64,000 nt of DNA from Verticillium longisporum (GCA_019188255.1 JAETXT010000012.1:310001-374000), one strand, 5' to 3'; shown: positions 10,910-21,169, numbered from the stretch's first letter. Numbers and translations are program-made. The notes: generated by a model from the letters alone, not told the origin.

Positions 10910-11998
10910 GGCGGCGCTCGCAGTGTACCAAAGCCAAGAGTAGAGATAGTACCGAATTGTATAAAGTCTGAAGTGAATAATTAACGTAGGAGATCTAGAA
11001 GAGCGCCTGTGAGAAAGGCATAAGAAGAGAGGTCCGAAATACGGACGCCAAACAGGATGCCAGATGCTAGCAGCATGGAAATGCTGGATAGAAATGCCGG
11101 ACGGAAGGAAACGGGAAGGAGGGCGCCGTAGTCAAGACGGATAGTGGGTGGCATGAGGCGGACAGTGTATTGTAGTCTATGAACGACGGGGTGCGGCATC
11201 TCTTTTATCCCTGCCAGTTGCACCCGAGACCTTATGCCTCACCCTCTCGCCTCACAGTTGGAAGGCCATGTTAGCATGTCATCAGGCGGGTTCGAATGGT
11301 ATTCGTCAATCGCAGCAGGGATGATCATGGTTCGGTTGTGCGCATCTACGCTCTTCCTGTGCTGAACAGAACGCTTCGAGGTCAGGCGCCTACTGCAACC
11401 CGTTAAGGCGGCGAGCTTGTCTCCCCAAAGAGCTGCACTGTTCGCCCTTCGGCCAACAAGCCTGCGAAACGCTCGCTAAGGTACAGCGTACTGACAGTGC
11501 GGCTTTCATTTTGGCCACTATCCATCTTGATGGTGTCCAATGATGGGCCCTCAAGACAGACGTGACAAAGCCAGGTATGTGGCCGCTTTGAAGCACATGA
11601 ACCCCACCCATAGATCCGCCCAGGCGCGAGTTCGCATACTAAAGTTCAATTGAGACCATCTAAATCCGCACTTCGCTCAATGTCGCGTCCAGTATATTAA
11701 ATCGCGCCTATAATCCCGAAATCGAATATCCTCCCTTTGCGATCCATCCGGGTTTGATCGTGGACCCTGGATATCCAAGTACTTATAAGTACATGGAAGG
11801 TACCTACATTACATATAGATAACTGACCGGATTCAATTTTGCATGCGACATGAACCGAGAACTGCAGGTGACGCGAGGACGAAGCGCGCCGAATATTAAA
11901 TTAAGCATGCTGGAAACCCTCGATACGGAGAATTTGAGCGCACTCTCGTACAGCGTCCGCGTCCCACGGATACCCGCACATGCCAGCCGGGTAGTTTT
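10910..11998. other. Captain 5' flank and arm boundary
   Basis: Bases 10910-11670 are homologous to 34775-35556 upstream of the right captain gene. From 11671 to the Copia insertion at 11999 there is no match to the right flank and I see no gene. Confidence 0.6.
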
Positions 11999-12224
11999 TG
12001 TCGGATTGATGCTTGGATCCGCTTTTAAGCGTGTCTGAAATCGGGTTTATTGAATATTTCTCCATTCTGCCGCAGGGCGGTGAAGGAGTGGGGTTAAGTT
12101 TGTCACTCGACAGAACCAGTACAAAACAAGGATCAACCAAGTTACAACCACCAAGAGGTCCTTTTAATGTGAGGACTCGGCCAGAAGTGACGAATACGAT
12201 ACGTGAGGCATCGAGTATCTGACA
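11999..12224 (+). repeat. Element 1 5' LTR
   Basis: 226 bp, starts tgtcggattgatgcttgg and ends gagtatctgaca. No difference from the 3' LTR found by reading. Confidence 0.95.
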
Positions 12225-12244
12225 ATTAAGAGTCTCATACGCTC
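12225..12244 (+). promoter_or_regulatory. Primer binding site, half-tRNA type (tRNA-Lys CUU)
   Basis: Directly after the LTR, attaagagtctcatac is the complement of GTATGAGACTCTTAAT. That contains ACTCTTAA, the anticodon loop of tRNA-Lys(CUU), preceded by stem-like sequence. It does not match a tRNA 3' CCA end. Priming by an internal tRNA fragment is established for Drosophila copia and yeast Ty5, both with initiator Met tRNA; use of Lys here is my inference. Confidence 0.6.
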
Positions 12245-12274
12245 ACGAGCCGCTGCGCCGGACGACGATACGCG

Positions 12275-13540
12275 ATGCCGAACGATCCGACCGCGAAAGC
12301 CTTACTTCGGACCTTCGAAGACTGGGGCAGGTGGGATGAAGAGTTCCAGACAAAGGCCACAAGTCTTCATCAATGGGAATATATCGACCCAGACAGTGAA
12401 CAGAGCCTGCTGGAGAAGCCCCAACGACCGGAGTTCTCCAAGTATGCGAGGAGGGTTCCTGCCCGCTCCACAGAACCGGACGCCAATTCGGGGTTGCGGG
12501 GCCGAAGGAGTGGACAGTCCAGCCAGACAATCAGCCAACAGTCTTCTGAACCCATCGTATCTCTGCCGGAGACGACCGACCCACACCAGAGAGCTCGAAA
12601 CATCGCTGAGCTTACCGCGGAGGACAAGGTCTCCTTTCAATTCGAATGGAGAGTCTACGAACAAGATTACAAGGAATACAAAGAGCAGGAGACCAACTGC
12701 GAGAAGCTGAAGGCCTGGGTTATTGAGACGGTTGACTACGGTCTGCGGCAGAGTTCCTGTCGACCACAATGGGATCTACGGAGGTGGTACCTCAACTTGA
12801 AGACAAGCGTGGGCACTACCGACAGAGAACAACAAACTGCCGCACGCCGGAAGTATCAAGAGGCTACAAGCATCTTGACTAAAGCGCCCAAAGACTTTGC
12901 CAACTGGATCACCACGTGGGAGATAGCCACCAGCCATGCACTGGTGTGGAAAACTGGAGGTGTCGAAGACCCCAACACTTGGTTCGACGACCTTACCAAG
13001 GCCATTCGGCCCATTCTCGGCCATTGGGTCACAATCTACAGGGGCATTTACAAGGACAAGCTCGAAGACAAGACTCTGTCGATCGGAGAGGTTGCCAAGG
13101 ACCTTCGAACGGAGGCTGAGCAGCAGAATCTTCTCCACCCACAAGAAAAACGTCCCAAGATCGTCAGAGGCTCCTTTGGCCCGACATTTGCTGGTGAATC
13201 ATCAGTTGGGTCAGGAACGGGCGTCCAAGACGAAAACATCACCTCACGCCCGCAAGAAGAAGAGAGAACGGCCCGCAAGCGGAAGGCGCAAGACACTCTG
13301 ACAACAACACGACGAACTAGAGCCGCGACCTCTAACCGGGGCGATGCTGCCTGTCGAGCGTGCGATGGCAGACACGACTTGGGCAACTGCTACTACATCT
13401 TCCCGACCAAGGCGCCGGAGGTCTTCAGGGAACGGAAGGTGATTCGAGAAGCAGTCGACAGCCGTCTACGGACAGACAAAAGTCTGAAAGATGACGTGAA
13501 CCGTCTAAAGAAGGTTAACCAACTGGAAGAAGCCGAATGA
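12275..13540 (+). CDS. gag: Copia element 1 Gag
   Basis: 421 residues from ATG 12275, about 50 bp after the LTR. It is the structural capsid protein of the virus-like particle. A helical region (residues about 110-290) is followed by a basic segment and a zinc-knuckle-like motif near residue 355 (CRACDGRHDLGNC, spacing CX2CX3HX4C). The usual Gag knuckle is CX2CX4HX4C, so this one is short by a residue. It ends at TGA 13538-13540 with the pol frame continuing open in the same register. Confidence 0.85.
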   Translation: MPNDPTAKALLRTFEDWGRWDEEFQTKATSLHQWEYIDPDSEQSLLEKPQRPEFSKYARRVPARSTEPDANSGLRGRRSGQSSQTISQQSSEPIVSLPETTDPHQRARNIAELTAEDKVSFQFEWRVYEQDYKEYKEQETNCEKLKAWVIETVDYGLRQSSCRPQWDLRRWYLNLKTSVGTTDREQQTAARRKYQEATSILTKAPKDFANWITTWEIATSHALVWKTGGVEDPNTWFDDLTKAIRPILGHWVTIYRGIYKDKLEDKTLSIGEVAKDLRTEAEQQNLLHPQEKRPKIVRGSFGPTFAGESSVGSGTGVQDENITSRPQEEERTARKRKAQDTLTTTRRTRAATSNRGDAACRACDGRHDLGNCYYIFPTKAPEVFRERKVIREAVDSRLRTDKSLKDDVNRLKKVNQLEEAE

Positions 13541-14968
13541 CTCGGGAGGGGTGTTGGACAATGCACTGCCAGCTTTGTGGTCGCTGCTCTCAACGCTGCA
13601 TTTTCCATCACCCAGTACCCGCTCAAGAACTCGGCCATTCTCGATTCAGGTTCGACCATTCACATCTTCAACAACAACAATCGTTTCACGAGGTTTCAGC
13701 AGGCAGAAGAAGGAGACTATGTCTTTGCGGGGAAAAGGAGAGTTCCCATCCGTGGATATGGGATCGTGGACATCCAGACTCGAGGGCCCAAGGGACCGAA
13801 GGTCATCAGACTGTGCGATGTGGCTCTCTGCGAAAACTTCCCCTGCAACCTTGTTTCGTTACGTCAACTGCACAAACGCGGATATTGGTGGGATAACCGC
13901 CCAAGGCAGAACTGTCTCCGAGACCGGAATCATGCGATCGTTTCCAGACTGGCGGTTCGTCATGATCAGTTTGTCATCGAAGACATACCTCTGGGATGCC
14001 CTGACAGCGCATTCGTTACCCGACGACACCGAGCGGATTCTTGGTCAGAGCGTACTTCCAAAGCTGATGCCCGGAAGTGGCACTTGCGACTTGGCCATCC
14101 TGGACCGCGGGCCCTTGAACATCTAGCGAACACCTCCAGGGGTGCGAGAGTCAAGGGAACAACGACCGTGGAATGCGACGGTTGCGCACTCTCCAAGATG
14201 ACACGACAAGTCAGTCGCCGACCAAGGAAACTTGGCCATGCGCCCGGCGACCGACTAGCCATCGACTTTCATGATGTGACCAGGGATCAGGAGGGCCAAC
14301 GCAGTGTCATGCTCGTCACCGATCGCTGGTCGGGAATGATCTGGGACTACTACCTCACAGACAGAAGGACGGAAGTCCTGACTGCGGCAATCAAGGACCT
14401 GCTTGGCGTCCTGAAGCGGCAGTATGAGCTGGCCCCCAAGGTCATTGAATGCGACAATGAGATCATGAAGCACAGTCTCACCACCATTGCATTCCTCCGC
14501 ACGCTTCATATCAAGGTCGAACCATCAGCGCCGTATACACCTGCCCAGAATGGGAGTGCCGAGGTGTCTGGAAGCATCATTAAGACGAAGGCCAGAGCGA
14601 TGCGCGTTGGCGCCAGACTGCCGGAACACCTGTGGGTTGAGATATACCGAGCCGCTGTCTACCTCCACAACCGGACTCCGAAGTACATCTACAGCTGGCG
14701 GACTCCATACGATGGATTTCACACATTCCTGGCACACAGGGACGGAGTTGTCGTGGAGAACCGCAAGCCATACCAAGCACACCTCCGCGTCTATGGGTGC
14801 AAGGCTTATGCCATGACCCGGGAAGCGCAACTAGGTACACAAAAGAAACAGACTCAACCCCAAGGCATGGATTGGGTTTCTCGTGGGATACCGATCCACG
14901 AACATATACCGAATCTGGAATCCACATACTGGCAGGATCATATCTACGAGGGACGTCATCTTCAATGA
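13541..14968 (+). CDS. pol: Copia element 1 protease-integrase region
   Basis: Same frame as gag, open immediately after TGA 13538. Protease: LDSGSTIHIF with the catalytic DSG at about 13650. The GAG-pre-integrase zinc motif follows (WHLRLGHPGPRALEHL, then ECDGCALSK). The integrase core has the DDE residues in DFHDV, ECDNE and the Glu of NGSAEVSG. The first ATG is 13577, but the open frame before it codes for plausible protein and there is no separate leader, so readthrough of the TGA is more likely than independent initiation. The frame ends at 14968, while conserved sequence (KAWIGFLVGY) has already moved to another frame near 14860. Confidence 0.85.
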   Translation, partial: LGRGVGQCTASFVVAALNAAFSITQYPLKNSAILDSGSTIHIFNNNNRFTRFQQAEEGDYVFAGKRRVPIRGYGIVDIQTRGPKGPKVIRLCDVALCENFPCNLVSLRQLHKRGYWWDNRPRQNCLRDRNHAIVSRLAVRHDQFVIEDIPLGCPDSAFVTRRHRADSWSERTSKADARKWHLRLGHPGPRALEHLANTSRGARVKGTTTVECDGCALSKMTRQVSRRPRKLGHAPGDRLAIDFHDVTRDQEGQRSVMLVTDRWSGMIWDYYLTDRRTEVLTAAIKDLLGVLKRQYELAPKVIECDNEIMKHSLTTIAFLRTLHIKVEPSAPYTPAQNGSAEVSGSIIKTKARAMRVGARLPEHLWVEIYRAAVYLHNRTPKYIYSWRTPYDGFHTFLAHRDGVVVENRKPYQAHLRVYGCKAYAMTREAQLGTQKKQTQPQGMDWVSRGIPIHEHIPNLESTYWQDHIYEGRHLQ

Positions 14969-17264
14969 AGACGAACTCTTCAATGGGGATTTGAACCAGC
15001 TCAAGGATGATTTGCTCCACATCAGTCAGCAAGACTTGATCCATCTACTCGATAGGGTAGACCAGCCTGAACCAGACCGTGCCACCGAGGCAGTAGAAGT
15101 GCCTGACGGTGCCTTTCTACCCCAACGAACTTGGGAGGGCCTTCCTGGAGAGGACGAAGACGTTGAACCCCAGGAGAACTGGGAGGACTTCGCCGTTCAG
15201 GAAGCGGAAGGGGACACAGAAGCTGAACCGTCAGAGGCTGCGTCTGATCAACCAGCCAGGACTGGCGAGCGCTTTGGGTCAACCGGGGATGCGGAAATCG
15301 CACTGGGACTACCAGAGGGCGGCACGGAGAGCCAGGTTACGGCCGGCACCGATGACCAAGCCAAGAACTCTGACGCCCGGGCTAGAGAATACGCTACCCC
15401 TGTGTCACTTCCACCGGCAGCACTCCTGTCTTTGGTGATGCGGAACGGCTCGGATGATCTGCCTGAGGAGAGATTAACGATCTACAGAAACGCCGGACCA
15501 ATTGAGGTGTGGAAAGCTGCCTTTGCTGCTGGACGTCTGGCCAATCCACTCGGCGCGATAGACGGAGAACAGATCGACAAGGCCAAGTGGCTTCGACTGC
15601 TACGAAATCCCAGGACGCTCCACAGGCGACAGATGCCTCCACTACCCAAGCACCATGGAGACTTGGCAACACATCCCATGAAAACAATGTTTGAGGAGGC
15701 GGAAGCAGCACACCTGCGCAGCCACGAAGAAATGAACTCATGGGCGGAGATTTCCAAACATGACCTTCGAGTGCGAGGCTATCAGATCCTTGACTGCATG
15801 TGGGTTTACGTGTACAAGTTTGACAAACACGGACAGTTCCAGAAGTGCAAAGCACGCCTGGTGGTCAGAGGAGACCAACAACGTAAGTCGACTCACGAAG
15901 AGACATACGCAGCGACCCTAGCAGGGCGCTCCTTTCGGACACTCATGGCAGTCGCGGCGCGCTTCGACCTGGAACTGATCCAGTATGACGCCGTCAACGC
16001 GTTTGTGAACGCCAAGTTGGACAAGAACGTCTTCATGCGCATGCCACCAGGGCACCGGAAACCAGGAATGATCCTGATGCTCCGGAAAGCGCTCTATGGG
16101 CTGAGAGAGTCTCCACTACTGTGGCAGAGGGAACTCACAGCTACACTGACCGAACTCGGATTCAAACCCGTTCCTCATGAGACCTGCTGCATGACCAAGG
16201 GCGGTGTCATTATCTTCTTTTATGTCGACGACATTGTCCTGGCATACCGAAAGCAGAGGGAGGACGAGGTTGAGCGCATCACACGAGCGCTGCAAGCTAA
16301 GTACAAATTGACAGGAGGAACACCATTGCAATGGTTCCTCGGCGTTGAAATCATCAGAGACAGAGAGAACAAGCTCCTCTGGCTCTCCCAATCCGATTAC
16401 CTTGACAAGATTGCTAACCTCATTGACCGCACAGATTTGCGGCACGATGTTCCGATGAAACAGGAAGAACTCCTGCCACATGATGAACTCGCAAGCTGTG
16501 GGTCAATCCGAAGCTACCAGCGAAAGATCGGCTCAATACTGTACGCTGCGGTCATCACACGACCAGACGTGGCATTCGCCGCTTCGCGACTTGCGCGACA
16601 TAACTCAAACCCAGGACCCGAGCATCATACTGCAGCTGACCAGGTGCTGCTGTATCTAAGGAAAACAAAGACGATGGCGTTACAGTTCGGCGGAGACGAT
16701 GTTTTCACAATGGCAAGCGACGCATCCTTCGCAGACAATACTCTTGACCGAAAGAGCTCCCAAGCTTACGCCATGACCTTGTTTGGCGGCACAATCGGCT
16801 GGAGAGCCAATAAACAATCAACGGTCACCACGTCTACTACCGAAGCGGAGCTCCTTGCCCTCTCACAGGCAGCCAAGGAAGCGATGTTCGTCTCTAGACT
16901 CATCAAGGAGCTCGGGGTTACCTTGGACGATGAACGCATCCGAATAAGATGTGACAACCAACAGACGATCAAACTGGTCAACAAAGACATCGCCACATTG
17001 CGGACCAAACTTCGACACGTCGACATACACAACCACTGGTTGAGGCAGGAAGCACAGAAGAACAGGATCCTGGTGGAATATATCCCGACGGCAAACATGA
17101 TCGCCGATGGACTTACGAAGCCCCTGAATCATCAACGCCTCCAGATTTTCACGGCACAGATTGGACTCATCGATATCTCAGATCGACTGGAGGGAAGGCT
17201 ACTCCGGCCCATCGAGAAACAGGAACTTTGGGAAAGAATGGAAGAGCTGGAGATCGGAGACTGA
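14835..17264 (+). CDS. pol: Copia element 1 reverse transcriptase and RNase H
   Basis: The frame opens after a TAG at 14832-14834 and runs to TGA 17262-17264; its first ATG/GTG-type start is 14883. RT motifs: WVYVYKFDKHGQFQKCKARL, then DAVNAFVNAKLD, then YGLRESPLLWQREL, then the catalytic FYVDDIVLAYR at about 16220. RNase H: MASDASFADN, then STTEAELLALSQ, then IRCDNQQTIKLV. Relative to the integrase frame it needs a +1 shift between 14835 and about 14860, around aaaagaaac. That could be a single inserted A or a programmed frameshift. Confidence 0.9.
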   Translation, partial: VHKRNRLNPKAWIGFLVGYRSTNIYRIWNPHTGRIISTRDVIFNEDELFNGDLNQLKDDLLHISQQDLIHLLDRVDQPEPDRATEAVEVPDGAFLPQRTWEGLPGEDEDVEPQENWEDFAVQEAEGDTEAEPSEAASDQPARTGERFGSTGDAEIALGLPEGGTESQVTAGTDDQAKNSDARAREYATPVSLPPAALLSLVMRNGSDDLPEERLTIYRNAGPIEVWKAAFAAGRLANPLGAIDGEQIDKAKWLRLLRNPRTLHRRQMPPLPKHHGDLATHPMKTMFEEAEAAHLRSHEEMNSWAEISKHDLRVRGYQILDCMWVYVYKFDKHGQFQKCKARLVVRGDQQRKSTHEETYAATLAGRSFRTLMAVAARFDLELIQYDAVNAFVNAKLDKNVFMRMPPGHRKPGMILMLRKALYGLRESPLLWQRELTATLTELGFKPVPHETCCMTKGGVIIFFYVDDIVLAYRKQREDEVERITRALQAKYKLTGGTPLQWFLGVEIIRDRENKLLWLSQSDYLDKIANLIDRTDLRHDVPMKQEELLPHDELASCGSIRSYQRKIGSILYAAVITRPDVAFAASRLARHNSNPGPEHHTAADQVLLYLRKTKTMALQFGGDDVFTMASDASFADNTLDRKSSQAYAMTLFGGTIGWRANKQSTVTTSTTEAELLALSQAAKEAMFVSRLIKELGVTLDDERIRIRCDNQQTIKLVNKDIATLRTKLRHVDIHNHWLRQEAQKNRILVEYIPTANMIADGLTKPLNHQRLQIFTAQIGLIDISDRLEGRLLRPIEKQELWERMEELEIGD

Positions 17265-17297
17265 CAGTTTCCACCTGCGAGGCCTCAACTGGGGGTG

Positions 17298-17523
17298 TGT
17301 CGGATTGATGCTTGGATCCGCTTTTAAGCGTGTCTGAAATCGGGTTTATTGAATATTTCTCCATTCTGCCGCAGGGCGGTGAAGGAGTGGGGTTAAGTTT
17401 GTCACTCGACAGAACCAGTACAAAACAAGGATCAACCAAGTTACAACCACCAAGAGGTCCTTTTAATGTGAGGACTCGGCCAGAAGTGACGAATACGATA
17501 CGTGAGGCATCGAGTATCTGACA
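17298..17523 (+). repeat. Element 1 3' LTR
   Basis: 226 bp, the same as 11999-12224 as far as I can read. A polypurine tract (actgggggtg) sits directly upstream, where plus-strand DNA synthesis would start. Confidence 0.95.
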
Positions 17524-17929
17524 GTTTTTCTTCCTTTTCTCCTCTCCTCTTCTGTCACATGTCGATACCTGCCTCTTTCCACAGCGACCACCTCCCCGTT
17601 TGGTTGCCCTCTGGGCAGAAAGCTGGTAGCTGCGTGGAGAGCTCTCAACTGAAGGGGAAATGAGCGGGCGTGAATTTGGCGGGGGGGGGGACTGAACCTG
17701 ACACGCCGAAGGCCTGCAAAACGGATGGTGGGGTCGCTTGTGATATCAAGTCGACCCATCGTAGCCAATAAAATGCAGGCTTTTAGTCATGTTATGATCA
17801 AGCACTCTACGAAAGGTGCACCTCATTGAATGTCAACGACGGAAATGACTAGCAAGCAGAATTATAACCTGTGCGACACAACGTTCTTGATTCAACTAAG
17901 AACGAAAGACTGACCATGCGGGGGTCCAC
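17524..17929. other. Non-coding spacer
   Basis: Contains a run of nine to ten G at about 17681-17690. I see no gene. Confidence 0.4.
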
Positions 17930-18342
17930 GCTACCGTGGAAACCTCGCTGGTAGCCCAAGGCCATGCCCGTGCCTTTTTCGCAAAGTCACAAGGTCACGA
18001 GCCTGGCTGTCGTGTGGCTCACCAAAAGTCTGTTTCTTCCATGTCAGCTGCTTCATCATGATGGGAGGTCTAAGAGCCACAAACTCATTGGTATCCAAGT
18101 GTTCAGCCTCGCGCCAAGACTCCAAAAGCTAGTCTGGAGGAACAATAATGGTCTCTTGCTCATTAGCAAGAAAGGCGTCCGGCTGGATTCCGTAGCTGGC
18201 GGTGACTGGAGCATAGCACCTTGGTGTGGGAGGTCAACTTCTTATGGTATTTACCACCTAGACGCTTACTGTGGTCCTGTAACTCTTCCAATGTGGCCCA
18301 ATCAGGCAGGGGGCAGCTTATAGCTATAGTGATGACCCTCAT
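17930..18342 (-). pseudogene. Single-BRCT-domain relic
   Basis: From ATG 18342 the minus strand reads MRVITIAISCPLPDWATLEE, then LGGKYHKKLTSHTKVLCSSH. This is the same CPLP...LGG.YH signature as the first BRCT domains at 51323, 53990 and 54600. The domain end (IIVPPD-stop-LLESWREAEHL) has TAG where a Trp is expected, and other frame breaks separate the two parts. It lies in the spacer between the two arms, away from its relatives. Confidence 0.65.
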
Positions 18343-18399
18343 AGTGGTGCAAGGCAAGAGGTAAAGTGGAGGGTAGGACGAGGTGTGTGGCCAGTACAC

Positions 18400-19480
18400 A
18401 CTGTACTATGCAAGAGAGCTAGCAGCATCAAAGAAAGCGTTTTCATTCACTTTATATAATTGCCCTCCTCGCTTGCCATGAGAAAACGGCTAATTTGAAA
18501 TTGAAGAGGCGCAGTTGGCTTTTCAACATGCGACAAGTTAACTTGAACGATGCCCTTTAGTGGTATCCAACCTCTGGTGTGATCGCCCAGCTCGCTCATT
18601 CGAGGCCAACAACGACTTCCGAAATTTAAGTTTTCAGTTCGTATTATGCACCGTAACTCACAGCTAAGCTTCGGGGACTCGGAGGCCAGCGTGTGCCAAC
18701 GCGCAAAACTCAGTCTTTCTCTGTGTCATCACATACACCTGCTTTTCACACTTGGTGGCGTGCAGACCAATATAGCACTATCTGTTGTGTATATGGCCTC
18801 TTCCTTCGGGATGACTTAAGGTCTCAAGAGCCCATAAGATACTCAGTTAATCCTTGCCTCCTCCGTTTCCGCCATTCGCTCGTGTTCTGAGATTTTGTGT
18901 CAAAGCGGGTTAGTAACAGAGTGAAGAGGTCTTCCGACGGTGATATCCGCACTCAATTGTTAGGTAGGCAATAGGAATACATCTGAAATCTGGCCCTCCG
19001 CAGCTGGGAGGGTGTCAGAGGAGTCTCGCGACGAGTGAAGGTCAACTGTTGATCTCTTGGGGGTCTCTAGATAGGTAGAATAATCGATGCCCTTCCTCGA
19101 TATGTGAACCGTTAGCTCTCCTTAGAACTAGCTCCTCGCTACGCTTGGTCCCTTCCCCTGGCCTTCTACGACCAAACAGTAGGCGATCCCCGGTCAACCT
19201 CGTAGTATCCATAGGTCCTGATAAAGGGCCATCCGCAGCCCTGATATATACGCCTCCGTGGCCTCGAGCCCCTATCCTAGCCCTTAAAACCCCTTGTTCC
19301 AGGGCTCCGCAGGTACCTTTTGGTTGTATTAGCAGGCATACTTGAGGGCAACTCTCCTAGTGATCAGAGTCCATAGGCTTGACTGGCGCATGCTCTCTGT
19401 GGTACAAAGTTGAGTGGGGTTAATGAAGTGGATAATGTGTTGGGCCCATGTCTGGGGATTACGTGTTTTCCAGTCGGCCA
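18400..19480. other. Spacer, no gene seen
   Basis: AT-richer, with no coding frame I can support and no transposon protein homology by eye. Confidence 0.4.
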
Positions 19481-20700
19481 TTGGCCTTTATGAATCGTAT
19501 CATGACTTGGACCTTTCTCATGTCTGGCTTCCAATAGTGTCTGTCTGATACTGGGTCTCCTCCTTGGTGGAAAGAGACATGATCACTATGCACGTCAGTG
19601 TATTGGAGGATCTCACTGTGTCGTGTTGCCTATTGCACACATCGAAGATGAAGGCGTTCTACTGTCTCTGTTCCCTGTCTGCATGCACGTGATGTGATGG
19701 TATCGCCTTGATCCAAATGACAAACTCATTCAGTCTTGATGTGCCCTTGCTCAGCTGGTTCAGAACGCTTGCTTCCATCCAGGTACTTGTCATAGACTTC
19801 TTACATTGCCTCCTAGGCTGTGTCGATCTCCTTAGAGTGTTTTCCGACGTGGTCCGACAGGCGGCTTTCTGGGCGTGGCTTTGCTTTTGCGGTACCGAGG
19901 ACATTGCATCGCATCTTCGGGAATCCTGTTTCCCTGACTTCAGCAGCCGGTCCTCGTGGATTGCCGTGCGCCAGACCGGACTTCGCATTTCCATCTTCTC
20001 GCAGTCATTCGGTGGATTCGTCGATGTACCCACATAGTCTACTAGTAGACGCCTAGTAGTGGGGAGAGGCGGAGGCTATAGGCCATCCTTACAACAATTA
20101 GGCAAAAACCTTGGCTCGTGCGTAGTAGCTGCCAATTCTCCCGAGAACGGGTTCTATTTAGCCCAACACGATACATCCAGGGCGCTACCCTGATCGGATC
20201 GATGATTCTCAGATGCTTCATTAATACTACTCAAGTGAAGTAGCCGGCTCTTAAATGGGGGCAGTGGAGTTATGGGAATATGTACTTCCGCTTAGTTAGT
20301 TGCGGATTAGGCTTGCCTCTAGCTGGTAGTATATAGATGTCTGCCTAGAGTCATTCCTTTAGGCTGGTAAGGTAAGCCTCCGCCTCGGTTACGCTCGTGG
20401 CGACTCGAGGATGTTCCTATGATCGCCTGCGCCCGGTTCTCTTGTACATAATTGAATGCTGCTGTGATCCGGTACTTCGTGCCTCTTGACATTGGAGGTG
20501 TAATGTACCACCGGTGACCACCGTAACAGCGAATCTGCCACTGCGGATCTGCCAGCGGATTCAGCTCCAACAAGACTCCTGATTCCTTGGTCGCTAATCT
20601 GGCAATGTGTTTCCCGTCCTGGACCTGACAGGTACCCAATGACAAGGATTACGCCAAGGATTTCGATATGCTATTTATGTTCGATTGTCTGCCCGTTGTC
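19480..20700 (-). mobile_element. Degraded Tad-like LINE fragment B
   Basis: Minus strand, 3' part only. Near 20450 the frame reads VQENRAQAIIGTSS, which parallels VQKVRAQAIIGAF in LINE A. The C-terminal knuckle-like region at about 19690-19490 reads CRQGTETVERLHLRC, then YWKPDMRKVQ and KANGRLE, the typical tail of Tad-clade ORF2 after RNase H. Several stops (TAG for TGG) and frame shifts are present. Endonuclease and RT are missing, as expected for a 5'-truncated insertion. Confidence 0.7.
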
Positions 20701-20860
20701 GGCGAAGGTTTCTGAACCTATGGCTCATCTAGTCAAGGTGAATTGCAGATGTTTAGCCATGGAGATCTTACCACGTCTTCTTTTAGTCTAAACGCCTCTT
20801 GATAGATGATCGCTCTAAGCCCGGTTGTCTTGCATATATCAGCCAGCGACTCTAACTATA

Positions 20861-20879
20861 ACACACACACACACACACA
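20861..20879 (+). repeat. (AC)n microsatellite
   Basis: About nine uninterrupted AC units between LINE fragments A and B. Confidence 0.95.
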
Positions 20880-21169
20880 AGTTTATTATGCCTGGTGGCC
20901 TAAAGCTAATCAGGCACTATATTCTATCGTATATGGTTACTTCCTGAGGGTTCTCTAGATTTTCGAAAGCCCATACAGAATTCTCTTCTCGGTCTCGCTT
21001 TGTCGTGCTCCGCCTTTCCGCCGGTTTCTCGTGGGTTTTAGTGTTTTCAAGCGAGCTGCTGGAAGGCTATTCTTCAAGTGTTCAGAGTCCTATCTACAGC
21101 GACTGAAGTGGCGCCTGCTGTTATCGGCACGAGGTGACTGTGGTTTGGGTTAGTAGAAAGGAAGAGGGC

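Larger units (their letters stand above)
1..11670 (-). repeat. Left arm of large inverted duplication (RIP-degraded)
   Basis: This arm carries the same seven genes as 34775-46600 in mirror order and orientation. Homology begins at 11670 on the minus strand with tgcggatttagatggtctca, matching tgcggattcagatggtctca at 34775, and still continues at base 1, so the far end lies outside the window. The F-box proteins are roughly 80% identical by eye, so this is not a fresh copy. Compared with the right arm, coding regions here have many CAG/CAA>TAG/TAA and TGG>TAG changes, the pattern left by repeat-induced point mutation. I read it as the 5' part of a decayed Starship-like element running leftwards; that identity is inference. 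Confidence 0.85.
11999..17523 (+). mobile_element. Copia LTR retrotransposon, element 1 (5525 bp)
   Basis: Two 226-bp LTRs that I read as identical, starting TG and ending CA, bound gag, protease, integrase, reverse transcriptase and RNase H in Copia order (integrase before RT). A 5-bp target duplication, gtttt, flanks it (11994-11998 and 17524-17528). The LTR identity implies a very recent insertion. The internal coding region is split by one in-frame TGA between gag and pol and by a frame change before the RT region (see the separate entries). It interrupts the sequence just outside the left arm boundary. Confidence 0.95.

Noticed and set aside
11280..11300. gggttcgaat, resembling a tRNA T-loop
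   Set aside because: No cloverleaf can be built from the surrounding bases.
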